A stretch of DNA of 64,000 bases from Brevibacillus sp. (GTDB taxonomy: Bacteria; Bacillota; Bacilli; Brevibacillales; Brevibacillaceae): NCBI GenBank assembly GCA_017656235.1, contig JACDOF010000003.1, forward strand, positions 62,001 to 126,000, written 5' to 3'. The translations under genes and the position numbers were made by a program. Below, piece after piece: positions 1-8,916 of this stretch. The notes under the pieces are model-generated. The model did not search any database. It was not told the origin of the DNA and saw only the letters and a list, made by a program, of their open reading frames with translations. Numbering within the stretch: position 1 is the stretch's first letter; every line of letters begins with the position of its first letter.

Positions 1-1
1 C

Positions 2-553
2 GATCATCTGGCGGATCTGTTTTGTCTGCAATATGCGACGATGATCCTGATGAAGACGGGCAAACGGACGAAACCGCTGGATATTTACGCTCATGAGGAA
101 GATCGGGAGATGTTCGACAAACTAACCTTTGGCAGTTACTGCCAGGCACACCCAATTTCCGCCGACAGCAGCGTGACCATCGGTGGCGCTTCCTTTTCCT
201 TTGCCAGGACGACTCATCCCGTTCCATGCCTGGCAATGCGAATCGAGTATGGCGGGAGGGTGATTGGCTACACCGCTGATACCGAATGGAATGAAGAGGT
301 GGTCCAATTGTGTGATCAGGCTGATCTGCTCCTGGCCGAGTGCAACCTCTATGACGAACAGTACGGTGCGGTCAGGGGACATCTCACAGCAGGGGAGGCA
401 GGCAAACTGGCCGCGCAGACCAAGGCGGGCAAGCTGATTCTGACCCATCTGCCGCACTACGGAGATCACCAGCAGTTGATCAGGCTAGCTGCTGCGTCGT
501 ATAAAGGGCCGATTGAGCTGGCCTGCACGGGTAAGCAGGACAAGGTGGGCTAA
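2..553 (+). CDS. MBL-fold metallo-hydrolase, 5' end outside window
   Basis: C-terminal 183 residues of a metallo-beta-lactamase-fold hydrolase; the frame is open from base 2, so the start lies upstream. The first visible residues, DHLAD, fit the end of the HxHxDH zinc motif. Further likely metal ligands are the Asp in the TADTEWNE stretch and the His in the ILTHLPHYGD stretch near the C-terminus. The arrangement resembles the RNase Z-like YhfI group of Bacilli; such proteins are cytosolic phosphodiesterase-like hydrolases whose substrate is mostly unknown. It is followed by a promoter for the next operon, so it is transcribed separately. Family confident, function not. Confidence 0.8.
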   Translation, partial: DHLADLFCLQYATMILMKTGKRTKPLDIYAHEEDREMFDKLTFGSYCQAHPISADSSVTIGGASFSFARTTHPVPCLAMRIEYGGRVIGYTADTEWNEEVVQLCDQADLLLAECNLYDEQYGAVRGHLTAGEAGKLAAQTKAGKLILTHLPHYGDHQQLIRLAAASYKGPIELACTGKQDKVG

Positions 554-620
554 TCGGCTTGGAAACGACTTGTTTAGAGTAGGAAAGCCTGTTGTTGTAA
601 TATTATTTCTTATATAATGA

Positions 621-649
621 TTGACTAAAGAAACAATGTTACATACAAT
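621..649 (+). promoter_or_regulatory. Sigma-A promoter of the amino-sugar operon
   Basis: TTGACT at 621-626, 17-bp spacer, TACAAT at 644-649, giving a start near 656, about 30 nt before the murR TTG. A second TATAAT lies at 613-618 with a poor -35 (TTGTTG, 15-bp spacing). No operator could be defined by eye. Confidence 0.6.
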
Positions 650-684
650 GGGGATAAGATCATACAGAAAGTGGTGTAAGCCCC

Positions 685-1542
685 TTGATCAACGGAGGAC
701 TTGTCAGTATAAAAGCCGTCCTGGACGAATTGAAGCCTTCCGAACGGCGGGTGGCAGAGTTTATTCTGGCGCATCCGGAAGAAGTGGTAAATCTCTCCGT
801 GCAAAAACTGGCGGAATTGAGTGATGTCTCCGAGGCGACAGTGGTTCGCTTGGCGCGCTCGCTCAATATGAAGGGGTATCAGGAACTGAAACTGCGAATC
901 GCCGGTGACTTGAACAAAAGCATGGAGACCGGCAGTTATCAGGAGATCATGATGGGGGGATCGACCGAGTCGATCATCCGGGCGGTCAGTATCAACAACA
1001 TCCAGTCGATTCAGGATACCATTTCTGTTCTCTCCGTTGAAGAGGTGGAGCGGGCGGCGGAACTTCTCGCTTCCGCCCGCAAAATTGACGTGTACGGGGT
1101 GGGAGCCTCTGCTGTGATTGCAGCCGATGTCAAGCAGAAGCTGACCAGGATCAACCTGTGGTGTGAAGCTTACTCCGATTTTCACGCCCAGCTCACCTCG
1201 GCGGTGACGCTTGATGAGAGGGATGTGGCATTTGGCATCTCGTACTCGGGCCAGACGGAAGACATCATTCAAGCGCTGACCGAAGCCAAACAGCAAGGGG
1301 CCAAGATCATCACGCTGACCAAGTTCGGATCTTCTCCGGTCGCCGATCTGGCAGACATACGGCTGTTCACCAGCTCGGTGGAAAAAAGCATTCGCAGCGG
1401 TGCCATGGCTTCCCGGATTGCTCAACTCAATGTAATCGACATCCTGTTTATCACACTGGTCAGCAGCCGCCAAGACGAAGTTATCCCGATTCTGGAGAAA
1501 ACCCGTATGGCGGTCAGCCGTACCAAGCGTACGTCCAGCTAG
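685..1542 (+). CDS. murR: MurR/RpiR-family transcriptional regulator
   Basis: 285 residues: an N-terminal RpiR helix-turn-helix domain (about residues 1-80, with SVQKLAELSDVSEATVVRLA) and a C-terminal SIS sugar-phosphate-binding domain (about 120-260, GVGASAV and SYSGQTEDI). The family senses phosphosugars; MurR of other bacteria responds to MurNAc-6-phosphate. The following genes make and use exactly that compound, so it probably controls this operon. The TTG start at 685 matches the usual family N-terminus, but its ribosome site is weak. Family certain; the murR name rests on context. Confidence 0.8.
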   Translation: MINGGLVSIKAVLDELKPSERRVAEFILAHPEEVVNLSVQKLAELSDVSEATVVRLARSLNMKGYQELKLRIAGDLNKSMETGSYQEIMMGGSTESIIRAVSINNIQSIQDTISVLSVEEVERAAELLASARKIDVYGVGASAVIAADVKQKLTRINLWCEAYSDFHAQLTSAVTLDERDVAFGISYSGQTEDIIQALTEAKQQGAKIITLTKFGSSPVADLADIRLFTSSVEKSIRSGAMASRIAQLNVIDILFITLVSSRQDEVIPILEKTRMAVSRTKRTSS

Positions 1543-1595
1543 AAAACGAAAAGCAGGCCCATGCTCGTGCCTGCAAAAGAGGGGGTGTTTCCCCG

Positions 1596-2654
1596 GTGAA
1601 ACGTGTGAAAGAGCTGCTTGACGACTGGATTGAAAGCGGCCTGCTGCCGGGTGCGTCCTTGCGGGTCATTCACCGCCGAAAGACTGTCTTTCGCGCAGAT
1701 GTCGGTGCAGCCCACCGCGAGTGGAAGACACCGATCACCCCAGACGCTTTGTTCGATCTGGCATCCCTTACCAAGGTAGCGGCGACGCTGCCAGCGGTCT
1801 TGCTGCTGCTGGAAGAGGGAGACATCGCCCTGGACTCGAGCCTGCACTCGTTTTTCCCTGACTGTCCTGCCGACAAGCGGGCGATAACAATCGAACAACT
1901 GCTGACACACACGTCGGGCTTGCCGGCCGACCTCGTCAAGAAGAGAACCGACCAACTGGAAATCCCTGCCGAAATCTACCGTGCAGCACTTGCAGCCGCA
2001 CCGGGAACGACGGTTATCTACAGCGATCTCGGCATGATTCTGTTGGGACTGGTGGTGGAGAAGGTCAGTGGAGAACGGCTTGATCACTTTGTTTTTCGCC
2101 GCGTTTATGCCCCGCTTGGCATGAATGCGACGCGGTTTCTGCCGCTCTCTTCCCCGCCAGCAGACGTGAAAGCGGTTGCGACCGAATACGACGAAACCCG
2201 TCAAGCATATGTAGTGGGTGAGGTCCACGATGAAAAAGCCTGGCTGATGGGCGGGGTGGCCGGACATGCCGGATTGTTTTCCACTGCGGACGATCTGTGC
2301 CGGTACGCTTGCTGGTGGCTGTACGGCGGAGAGCCGGCGCTGTCCGCCCACTGGCGGCGGGAAGCAGTCCGCAACCGCACCGCAAGGCTCGCAGGCCGAC
2401 GCAGCCCGGCATCCCGCGGGCTTGGCTGGCAGGTGAACCAGGAGGCTGAGCCGCTCAGCTGCGGCCGCCTGTTCAGCCCGGAGAGCTACGGCCATACCGG
2501 ATTTACCGGTACCAGCCTGTGGATCGATCCTCGCCAGGATGTGGCCGTGGTCTTTCTGACCAATGCTGTCCATCTGGGCCGGGACCATCAGTTGAAGCGG
2601 CTCAGACCGCTGCTGCACGACGCGGTCATGGAAGAGCTTTTCAGCCGCTTGTAA
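1596..2654 (+). CDS. Class C beta-lactamase-fold serine hydrolase, AmiE-like
   Basis: 352 residues, GTG start after a GGGGG ribosome site. Catalytic motifs of the serine beta-lactamase/esterase fold are present: S57-L-T-K60, Y142-S-D and a late HTGFTG box in place of KTG. In Bacillus subtilis the MurNAc operon carries AmiE (YbbE), a member of this fold that cuts the amide between MurNAc and L-Ala; the same position here suggests the same job. Unlike secreted AmiE there is no signal peptide, so this copy looks cytoplasmic and would act after uptake. An esterase or D-aminopeptidase role remains possible. Confidence 0.7.
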   Translation: MKRVKELLDDWIESGLLPGASLRVIHRRKTVFRADVGAAHREWKTPITPDALFDLASLTKVAATLPAVLLLLEEGDIALDSSLHSFFPDCPADKRAITIEQLLTHTSGLPADLVKKRTDQLEIPAEIYRAALAAAPGTTVIYSDLGMILLGLVVEKVSGERLDHFVFRRVYAPLGMNATRFLPLSSPPADVKAVATEYDETRQAYVVGEVHDEKAWLMGGVAGHAGLFSTADDLCRYACWWLYGGEPALSAHWRREAVRNRTARLAGRRSPASRGLGWQVNQEAEPLSCGRLFSPESYGHTGFTGTSLWIDPRQDVAVVFLTNAVHLGRDHQLKRLRPLLHDAVMEELFSRL

Positions 2655-2673
2655 CAGAGGAGAGACAGTCCGG

Positions 2674-2715
2674 ACAGAGGGCGGGCCGCTTGCCGACTCG
2701 CCTGCCCCCTGTTTT
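2674..2715 (+). terminator. Hairpin with short T tract between hydrolase and lipoprotein genes
   Basis: Arms at 2674-2686 and 2700-2712 pair over 13 positions with one mismatch and one G-U, followed by TTTT. It probably causes partial termination, since the downstream genes belong to the same pathway. Confidence 0.45.
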
Positions 2716-2752
2716 GGACCGCTCATATAAACAAACAAGGGGGATCAACTGT

Positions 2753-4054
2753 ATGAAGAAAACACGTTTTCCGTCGTTTCTGGCCCTGCTGATGTCGCTC
2801 TCCATGTTCCTCGCAGCCTGCGGCGGCGAATCGGGCGGGTCGACCAGCAACGGCAGCACGGGACAGGAGGCGGAACAGCCGAAAGCAGATCAGGTTGTTC
2901 TGCAGATGCACAGTTGGCGTGTCGAGGATGCCGAGGGGTACAAAAAGATCATCAAAGAATTCGAACAGGAAAACCCGGGCATCAAGATTGAGTTCAAGCC
3001 GTTTAAAGCAACCGAGTACAACACGATCCTGAACACGGCTCTGCAAAGCGGCAGCGGTCCCGACATCATCCAACTGCGTCCGTACCAGTCCGGCATGGAT
3101 CTGGCCGATGCCGGCCACCTGGAGCCGTTGGACAACGTGCCGGGCATCAAGGACTTTCCGCAAGACGTAATCGCAGCAGCTACGGCCAAAGACGGCAAGG
3201 TGTACGGCGTGCCGCTGTCGATCAACTCTACACAAATTTACTACAACAAAAAGATTTTTGAAGAAAACGGCATCCAGGAGCCTAAATCCTGGGACGAACT
3301 GATCAACATCGCCAAAACACTCAAGGAGAAAGGCATTACCCCGTTTGCGTTTGGGGCCAAGGAAAACTGGCTGCTCTCGCTCAGCCACGGTGTCATCGCA
3401 CCCGGTACCTACAACGGCAACCAGTTTGTGGAGAAGATTCTGAAGGGTGAAACCAACTTCTTAAGCCCCGAGTTCACCAAATCCATTGAACGGATGCAGG
3501 AACTGGTGCCGTACTTCCCGGACAACTTCGTCGGGCTGGACGGGAACGACATCCGCACCCTGTTCTTTACGGAAAAGGCGGCGATGTACATTCACGGCAG
3601 TTTTGAGCTGGAAGTGCTGAACAAGATGAATCCCGATCTGCAGCTGGATTTCTTCCCGATGCCGACCGAAGACGGCAGCGCTGTCATTACCACCTGGGTT
3701 GACGGTTCGTGGGGGGTCAACTCCAAATCGGCCCACAAGGAAGAAGCGCTCAAGTTCATGGAGTTTTTGGCCAGCAAAAAGTTTGGTCAACTGTTTGCCA
3801 ACGAGTTTAAACGGATCAGTGCGATCCCCGGGGTTGCGGTCGACGATCCGTTGGTAAACAAAATGGCTGAACTGACCCAAAGCAGTTCAACTCCTTATCT
3901 GCTGCTGGTTCACTTCGGTGAGGGGAATCCGTCGCCGAAGAAACAGATCGAAAATCATCTGCAGGGCATGTATCTGGGCGAAGTAACGCCGGAGCAGGTT
4001 GCCCAAGAAGTCCAAAAAGCGGCAGAAGTCTGGTTTGAACCGTTCAAGAAATAA
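2753..4054 (+). CDS. ABC sugar importer, substrate-binding lipoprotein (CUT1)
   Basis: 433 residues. The N-terminus is a lipoprotein signal with lipobox LAAC, Cys23 being the lipidated residue, followed by a Ser/Gly/Thr-rich linker. The rest is a family 1 extracellular solute-binding protein, with typical stretches WRVEDAEGY, LQSGSGPDI and YGVPLS. The ATG at 2753 follows AAGGGGG and begins the signal peptide, so longer upstream reading is rejected. Together with the next two permeases it forms a carbohydrate importer. The neighbouring MurNAc kinase and etherase suggest MurNAc, GlcNAc or a small muropeptide as substrate (inference). Confidence 0.9.
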   Translation: MKKTRFPSFLALLMSLSMFLAACGGESGGSTSNGSTGQEAEQPKADQVVLQMHSWRVEDAEGYKKIIKEFEQENPGIKIEFKPFKATEYNTILNTALQSGSGPDIIQLRPYQSGMDLADAGHLEPLDNVPGIKDFPQDVIAAATAKDGKVYGVPLSINSTQIYYNKKIFEENGIQEPKSWDELINIAKTLKEKGITPFAFGAKENWLLSLSHGVIAPGTYNGNQFVEKILKGETNFLSPEFTKSIERMQELVPYFPDNFVGLDGNDIRTLFFTEKAAMYIHGSFELEVLNKMNPDLQLDFFPMPTEDGSAVITTWVDGSWGVNSKSAHKEEALKFMEFLASKKFGQLFANEFKRISAIPGVAVDDPLVNKMAELTQSSSTPYLLLVHFGEGNPSPKKQIENHLQGMYLGEVTPEQVAQEVQKAAEVWFEPFKK

Positions 4055-4062
4055 AGCGGACG

Positions 4063-4092
4063 AAGGGAGTAAAACAACCGTTTTACTCCCTT
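4063..4092 (+). terminator. 13-bp perfect hairpin between binding-protein and permease genes
   Basis: AAGGGAGTAAAAC at 4063-4075, loop AACC, perfect complement at 4080-4092. No T tract of note follows. Such hairpins after binding-protein genes commonly stabilise the upstream mRNA or cut readthrough, so the lipoprotein is made in excess over the permeases. Confidence 0.6.
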
Positions 4093-4124
4093 CCCATTAA
4101 CCCCTTGTGAAAGTTGGTGAAAAC

Positions 4125-5045
4125 GTGCGGACCAAACACAAAGGAAGTTGGCTGATTCACCTGTTTCCCATTCCGGCGCTGGTCGTATATGTCCTGTTTG
4201 TGGTGTATCCCATTTTCTCAGCATTTACTTACAGCTTGTACGATTGGAACGGGATCGCCAAAGGCGAGTTTATCGGACTGAAAAACTTCCTGACCCTGTT
4301 CCAGATTGAACCGTACAACAAGATGTTCTGGAACGCCTTTGGTCACAACATCGTGTATTTCATCGTGGAAATGATCGTTCAGAACGGGATCGCCTTTATC
4401 CTGGCTTATATTTTATACCAGAAAATCAAGGGGACGGAGTTTTTCAAAATCGCCTACTTTTTGCCACGGCTGCTGTCCGTCATCATTGTCGGCTTTTTGT
4501 GGAAGCTGATCCTCAACCCCAACTTCGGGGCGTTAAATACCCTGTTGACCAGGCTGGGGCTGGAGGAATGGGCTCAACCCTGGTTGGGTGATCCTGATAC
4601 GGCGCTGATCTCGATTATTCTGGTGAACAGTTGGTTCGGACTGGGCTTTGCCGTGCTGATCTTTCTCGCTGGCCTGCAGTCGATTCCCGAAGAAGTGGTC
4701 GAGGCGGCCAGACTCGATGGCGCAAGCGGGTTTCGGCTTATCTGGAAAATTATCATTCCGATGTGTATGCCGGCGATTACGATCATGACGATCCTGACGT
4801 TTATTCAGGCGTTCGAAGCGTTTGAACTGGTTTATGCCATGCAAGGTTCGTCAGGTGAACCCTTCTATTCCACCGATACGCTGGCTGTTTACTTCTATCG
4901 GTTGGCGTTTGCCAGCGGGGCCGGCGGAGCCGATTCGAGCGCCATCGGATTGGGCTCGGCACTGGCTGTCGTGCTGTTCTTTATCGTGGCATCGGTTTCA
5001 GCAGTGTCCTTGTACGTAATGAGGAAAAGAGAGGTTCAGCAGTAA
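4125..5045 (+). CDS. ABC sugar importer permease 1 (MalF/UgpA-like)
   Basis: 306 residues from GTG 4125; an earlier in-frame GTG at 4107 lacks a ribosome site, while 4125 has GGTGA just upstream. About six hydrophobic segments, the first at FPIPALVVYVLFVVYPIFSA. The EAA loop contacting the ATPase is visible as EEVVEAARLDGASGF. Binding-protein-dependent transport inner-membrane component of CUT1 type. No ATPase gene accompanies the importer, so it must rely on a shared ATPase of the MsmX type encoded elsewhere. Confidence 0.88.
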   Translation: MRTKHKGSWLIHLFPIPALVVYVLFVVYPIFSAFTYSLYDWNGIAKGEFIGLKNFLTLFQIEPYNKMFWNAFGHNIVYFIVEMIVQNGIAFILAYILYQKIKGTEFFKIAYFLPRLLSVIIVGFLWKLILNPNFGALNTLLTRLGLEEWAQPWLGDPDTALISIILVNSWFGLGFAVLIFLAGLQSIPEEVVEAARLDGASGFRLIWKIIIPMCMPAITIMTILTFIQAFEAFELVYAMQGSSGEPFYSTDTLAVYFYRLAFASGAGGADSSAIGLGSALAVVLFFIVASVSAVSLYVMRKREVQQ

Positions 5046-5066
5046 CAGGCAAAGGAGGGGCTGTTG

Positions 5067-5891
5067 ATGAAACCAAGCATTGGCATGAGATCGCTGCAGT
5101 ATCTGATCGCCTATGTGATTGCGCTGGTCGCCATCTATCCGATTTTTCTCATGCTCGTGTCTTCGCTGAAGACAAACGCAGAGATTTTTTCCGATCCGCT
5201 GGCGTTACCGAAATCGTTTAATCTGGATTCGTACCAAAAATTGTGGGAATCGGTCCCGTTTGATGCGTTTCTGTTAAACAGCATCTTTGTCAGTGTGGTT
5301 TCGGTGGCGTTGATTTTGGTATTTTCGGCGTTGGCGGCATTTTATCTTGCCCGTTTTTCCTTTAAATGGAACGGGATTCTCTACTTCTTCTTTCTGATCG
5401 GGTTGATGATTCCCATCAAACTGGGGATCGTGCCTCTGTTTCTCCTCATGAAGCAGTTGAATCTGGTAAACTCCTTGTGGTCGCTGATCCTGATTCACAT
5501 CGCGAGCGGGATCCCGATCTCGGTGTTTATCCTGACCGGTTTTTTCCGAACGCTGCCGGTTGAGTTGGAAGAGGCGGCACGAATCGACGGATGCAACAAC
5601 TTCCAGGTATTCTGGCGAATTCTGCTGCCGCTGATCAGGCCTGCTCTGGGGACTGTGATGATTATCAATTTTATCGGCACCTGGAACGACTTTTTCTTTC
5701 CGCTGATCTTTATCCAGGATGAGTCGTTAAAGACCATTCCGGTCGGCATGCTCAGTTTGTTCGGCGAGTATGAGACAGACTGGAGCATGCTGTTTGCCGG
5801 CCTGACCTTGTCGGCTCTGCCGATGATCGTGGTCTTCTTCCTCGCTTCCAGGCAGTTTATGGAAGGATTGACAGCCGGTGCGGTCAAATAA
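5067..5891 (+). CDS. ABC sugar importer permease 2 (MalG/UgpE-like)
   Basis: 274 residues from ATG 5067, seven bases after AAAGGAGGGG; a TTG three bases earlier is less well placed. Membrane protein with about six segments and the EAA loop ELEEAARIDGCNNFQ before the last spans, as expected for the second CUT1 permease. The 3' end overlaps the kinase gene by 14 nt, which ties uptake to phosphorylation. Confidence 0.88.
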   Translation: MKPSIGMRSLQYLIAYVIALVAIYPIFLMLVSSLKTNAEIFSDPLALPKSFNLDSYQKLWESVPFDAFLLNSIFVSVVSVALILVFSALAAFYLARFSFKWNGILYFFFLIGLMIPIKLGIVPLFLLMKQLNLVNSLWSLILIHIASGIPISVFILTGFFRTLPVELEEAARIDGCNNFQVFWRILLPLIRPALGTVMIINFIGTWNDFFFPLIFIQDESLKTIPVGMLSLFGEYETDWSMLFAGLTLSALPMIVVFFLASRQFMEGLTAGAVK

Positions 5892-6864
5892 CGGGTACGT
5901 CATCGGCGTAGATGGCGGCGGCAGCAAGACTGTTGCCGCACTCTGCGACGAAAGGGGACGGGTTGTGGCTGCTGTCTGGGGTGATTCGTCCAATGTGCAG
6001 TCCCGACCGTTTCCGGAAGTGGAGCAGACGCTAAAGCTGCTGATCACACGGCTCCTGCAGGAAGCAGGGATCGGTGCGGATGAGCTGGCAGCCGTGTTCC
6101 TGGGACTGGCCGGGGCGGATCGCCCGGAAGCGAAACAGCAGTTTGCGGCCTCGGCACTTGTGCAAAACGCGCCGTATCCGGTACGGATCGACAACGACGC
6201 CGTGACGGCCCTTTACTCCGGAACATGGGGAGAGCCCGGGATCGTGCTAATCGCCGGAACCGGGTCCATTTGCTACGGTGTAGCGCCAGACGGCAGGCGC
6301 TGCCGCGCAGGCGGCTGGGGGTATCTGCTGGGGGATGAGGGCAGCGGATATGATCTGGGGCGTCAGGCGCTGACAGCCGTATTGCGCCAATTTGACGGGA
6401 GAGGCAGGGAGACGGTGCTGACCCGCCTGCTGCTGCAACAGACCGGCCTGACTGACCCGGGTGGACTGATCCACTATATCTACAGCGCGGCCAATCCGCG
6501 CAAACGGGTGGCCGAAGCTTCGTACCTGCTGCTGGAAGCCGCCGCCCAGGGAGACGAGGTGGCGATTGCCATACTGGAGCAGGCTGCTGCATCGCTGGTC
6601 CAACTGGTTGAGGCGTGCGCAGAGCGGGTGGGCAGCGAATTGCCCGTCGTGCTGGCAGGCGGTTTGTTGGCTGCGGATACCCTGCTTCGCCGAAAACTGC
6701 TGGCCCGCCTCCCAGCCGGTTATGAGGTTGTTCTTCCGGAGCTTCCGCCGGTGGCCGGCGCGCTGGTGATGGCGCTTGGTGATGCGGGGATAGCGGTGGA
6801 TGAGCGGATGAAACAGACGATGATCGAGAGTTGGATTGACCAGGAGAGGATGAACAAACCATGA
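5878..6864 (+). CDS. murK: BadF/BadG-type amino-sugar kinase, probable MurNAc/GlcNAc kinase
   Basis: 328 residues of the BadF/BadG/BcrA/BcrD ATPase family (actin-like kinase fold). Phosphate-1 motif GVDGGGSKT lies near the N-terminus, the acidic IDNDAVTAL stretch and phosphate-2 motif IAGTGSICYG in the middle, and the AGGLL adenosine motif near the end. MurK of Clostridium acetobutylicum, which phosphorylates MurNAc and GlcNAc, belongs here. Stop and murQ start overlap as ATGA, and the product of MurNAc phosphorylation is the murQ substrate. GTG start at 5878 inside the permease gene. Substrate inferred from context. Confidence 0.75.
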   Translation: MRSNNGYVIGVDGGGSKTVAALCDERGRVVAAVWGDSSNVQSRPFPEVEQTLKLLITRLLQEAGIGADELAAVFLGLAGADRPEAKQQFAASALVQNAPYPVRIDNDAVTALYSGTWGEPGIVLIAGTGSICYGVAPDGRRCRAGGWGYLLGDEGSGYDLGRQALTAVLRQFDGRGRETVLTRLLLQQTGLTDPGGLIHYIYSAANPRKRVAEASYLLLEAAAQGDEVAIAILEQAAASLVQLVEACAERVGSELPVVLAGGLLAADTLLRRKLLARLPAGYEVVLPELPPVAGALVMALGDAGIAVDERMKQTMIESWIDQERMNKP

Positions 6865-7766
6865 CCGAGAACCTTTTTCAATTAACAACCGAGAAACGAA
6901 ACGAGCAGACACAGAACCTGGATCAACTGCCGACGGAGCAGATTTTGAAAATCATGAATGACGAGGATAAAAAGGTGGCCTTCGCGGTGGAACAGGTGCT
7001 GCCGCAGGTGGCCAAAGCGGTTGACCTCGTCGCGGAAAAGCTGCAAAACGGCGGCAGGTTGTTCTACTTCGGGGCAGGCACCAGCGGACGACTGGGGATC
7101 CTGGACGCCGCCGAATGCCCGCCCACCTTTGGCACAGACCCAAAACTTGTGCAGGGCGTCATCGCAGGCGGCAATTCGGCGCTGGTAGAGGCGGTGGAAG
7201 GAGCGGAGGATCTGCCTGAACTGGGGCGGAAGGACGTGGAAACATACGGCGTGACTGCAAACGATGTGGTCGTTGGAATCGCCGCAAGCGGCCGAACCCC
7301 CTACGTGATCGGAGCACTTCAGGCAGCCAGAGAAAAAGGGGCAAAGACCATTTCTCTCTCCTGCAATCCGACTGCGGAAGTGAACCATGTTGTGGATGTG
7401 GCGATTAACGTGGTGGTTGGACCGGAAGTGGTGACCGGATCGACACGGCTCAAGGCGGCTACCGCCCAAAAAATGATTTTAAACATGATTTCAACCGTGA
7501 CCATGATTCGTTTGGGCAAAGTATATGGTAATCTAATGGTAAACGTCCAGGCGACGAACCAAAAATTACGCGAACGGGTCAAGCATATCGTAATGGAAGT
7601 GACCGGTGTCAGTTACGCCGAGGCGGAGCAGTTGGCCGAGCAGGCCGGCGGCGATGCCCGTGTGGCCATTCTGATGCAAAAAACCGGTCTCAACAGCGAA
7701 GCTGCAGCCGAACTCTTGGCCCGCTTCGGGGGAAGGATCAGGGATGCCATCGAAAGTCAGAAGTAA
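6861..7766 (+). CDS. murQ: N-acetylmuramic acid 6-phosphate etherase
   Basis: 301 residues, the normal MurQ length. The SIS domain carries the signature GAGTSGRLGILDAAECPPTFG at about residues 72-92, and a C-terminal helical UBA-like region follows (SYAEAEQLAEQAGGD). The enzyme removes the D-lactyl ether from MurNAc-6-phosphate to give GlcNAc-6-phosphate in the cytosol. It overlaps the kinase by 4 nt and nagA by 23 nt, so the pathway genes are translationally coupled. Confidence 0.95.
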   Translation: MTENLFQLTTEKRNEQTQNLDQLPTEQILKIMNDEDKKVAFAVEQVLPQVAKAVDLVAEKLQNGGRLFYFGAGTSGRLGILDAAECPPTFGTDPKLVQGVIAGGNSALVEAVEGAEDLPELGRKDVETYGVTANDVVVGIAASGRTPYVIGALQAAREKGAKTISLSCNPTAEVNHVVDVAINVVVGPEVVTGSTRLKAATAQKMILNMISTVTMIRLGKVYGNLMVNVQATNQKLRERVKHIVMEVTGVSYAEAEQLAEQAGGDARVAILMQKTGLNSEAAAELLARFGGRIRDAIESQK

Positions 7767-8916
7767 AATCACCAACGTACAGGTACTCCACGAGGATGGA
7801 AGGCTCGAGAAGGGCATGGTTCTGATTCAGGAAGGAAAAATAACCTATGCAGGACCAGAGAACGGAGCGGAGGCGGAGCAGGTCACCGACGGCGGAGGTG
7901 CTGTGCTGGTGCCGGGGTTTATCGACCTGCACGTGCACGGCGGTGCCGGCCATGACTTCATGGATGTGTCGCAGGAAGCCGTGGACGCGATCTGCCGTTT
8001 CCACGCCGCTCACGGAACAACCGGCCTGTTGGCCACGACAATGACCGCCCCGATTGAAAAGACGGAGGAAGTCGTCGCCTTTTACAGCCGGCTTGCCCGC
8101 AGCCAGGGAGCAGCGGTGCTTGGCCTGCACCTGGAAGGTCCGTTTATCAATGTAAGGTACAAAGGAGCTCAAAACGGCGACTGGATTGAAGTGCCCACCA
8201 TGGAAAACATTCGCCGTGTCTATGCGGCGGCCCGACCGGGTCTGATCAAGCTGATGACGCTGGCTCCCGAATTGATTCAGGACGAACCCGTGCTGGAGTG
8301 GCTGACCGAACAAGGAACCATTCCCTCTGTCGGCCACTCCGATCTCGACTACCACGGAGGCTGCCGCTGCATGAAGCGCGGATTGAGCCATGCGACCCAT
8401 CTCGGCAACGCGATGCGCGGCTTTCACCACCGCAACATTGGCATCATCGGGTTGGTCATGGAGCAGCCGGAGATGACCTTTGACATCATCGCCGACGGGA
8501 TTCACGTCTCGCCGGAACTGATTCGGCTGTTGGTCCGCATCTGCTCGCTCGATCAGATCATGTTGATTACCGATGCGATGCGGGCAGCCGGCCTCAGCGA
8601 CGGTCGCTACGAACTGGGCGGTCAGGAAGTCCATGTGAAAGGGATGGAGGCCCGCTTGGCGGACGGTGTGTTGGCCGGCAGCATGCTGACGCTGGACAAG
8701 GCACTGGCCAATCTGATAAAGTTCACCGGGCTGCCGCTGGCCAAGGCGGTGCAAATGCTGACGATCAATCAGGCCCGCAAACTGGGGCTTGCAGACCGGA
8801 AAGGCAGCATCGCCGTCGGCAAGGATGCCGATCTGGTGCTGTTGGCAGACGATCTGCGCGTATTGGCCACTTGGGTAAACGGAGAACAGGTCTACCAGGA
8901 GTTGAACGACAGATGA
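7744..8916 (+). CDS. nagA: N-acetylglucosamine-6-phosphate deacetylase
   Basis: 390 residues, amidohydrolase fold. Metal and substrate motifs visible: DLHVHGG near residue 60, the LEGPF loop, VGHSD, HLGNAM and ITDAM. It converts GlcNAc-6-phosphate, the MurQ product, into glucosamine-6-phosphate plus acetate. ATG 7744 lies within the end of murQ; stop and nagB start overlap as ATGA. Confidence 0.95.
   Translation: MPSKVRSKITNVQVLHEDGRLEKGMVLIQEGKITYAGPENGAEAEQVTDGGGAVLVPGFIDLHVHGGAGHDFMDVSQEAVDAICRFHAAHGTTGLLATTMTAPIEKTEEVVAFYSRLARSQGAAVLGLHLEGPFINVRYKGAQNGDWIEVPTMENIRRVYAAARPGLIKLMTLAPELIQDEPVLEWLTEQGTIPSVGHSDLDYHGGCRCMKRGLSHATHLGNAMRGFHHRNIGIIGLVMEQPEMTFDIIADGIHVSPELIRLLVRICSLDQIMLITDAMRAAGLSDGRYELGGQEVHVKGMEARLADGVLAGSMLTLDKALANLIKFTGLPLAKAVQMLTINQARKLGLADRKGSIAVGKDADLVLLADDLRVLATWVNGEQVYQELNDR

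Noticed and set aside
2519-2752. N-terminal extension of the sugar-binding lipoprotein
   Set aside because: It overlaps the hydrolase gene in another frame and would bury the lipoprotein signal; ATG 2753 has a good ribosome site.
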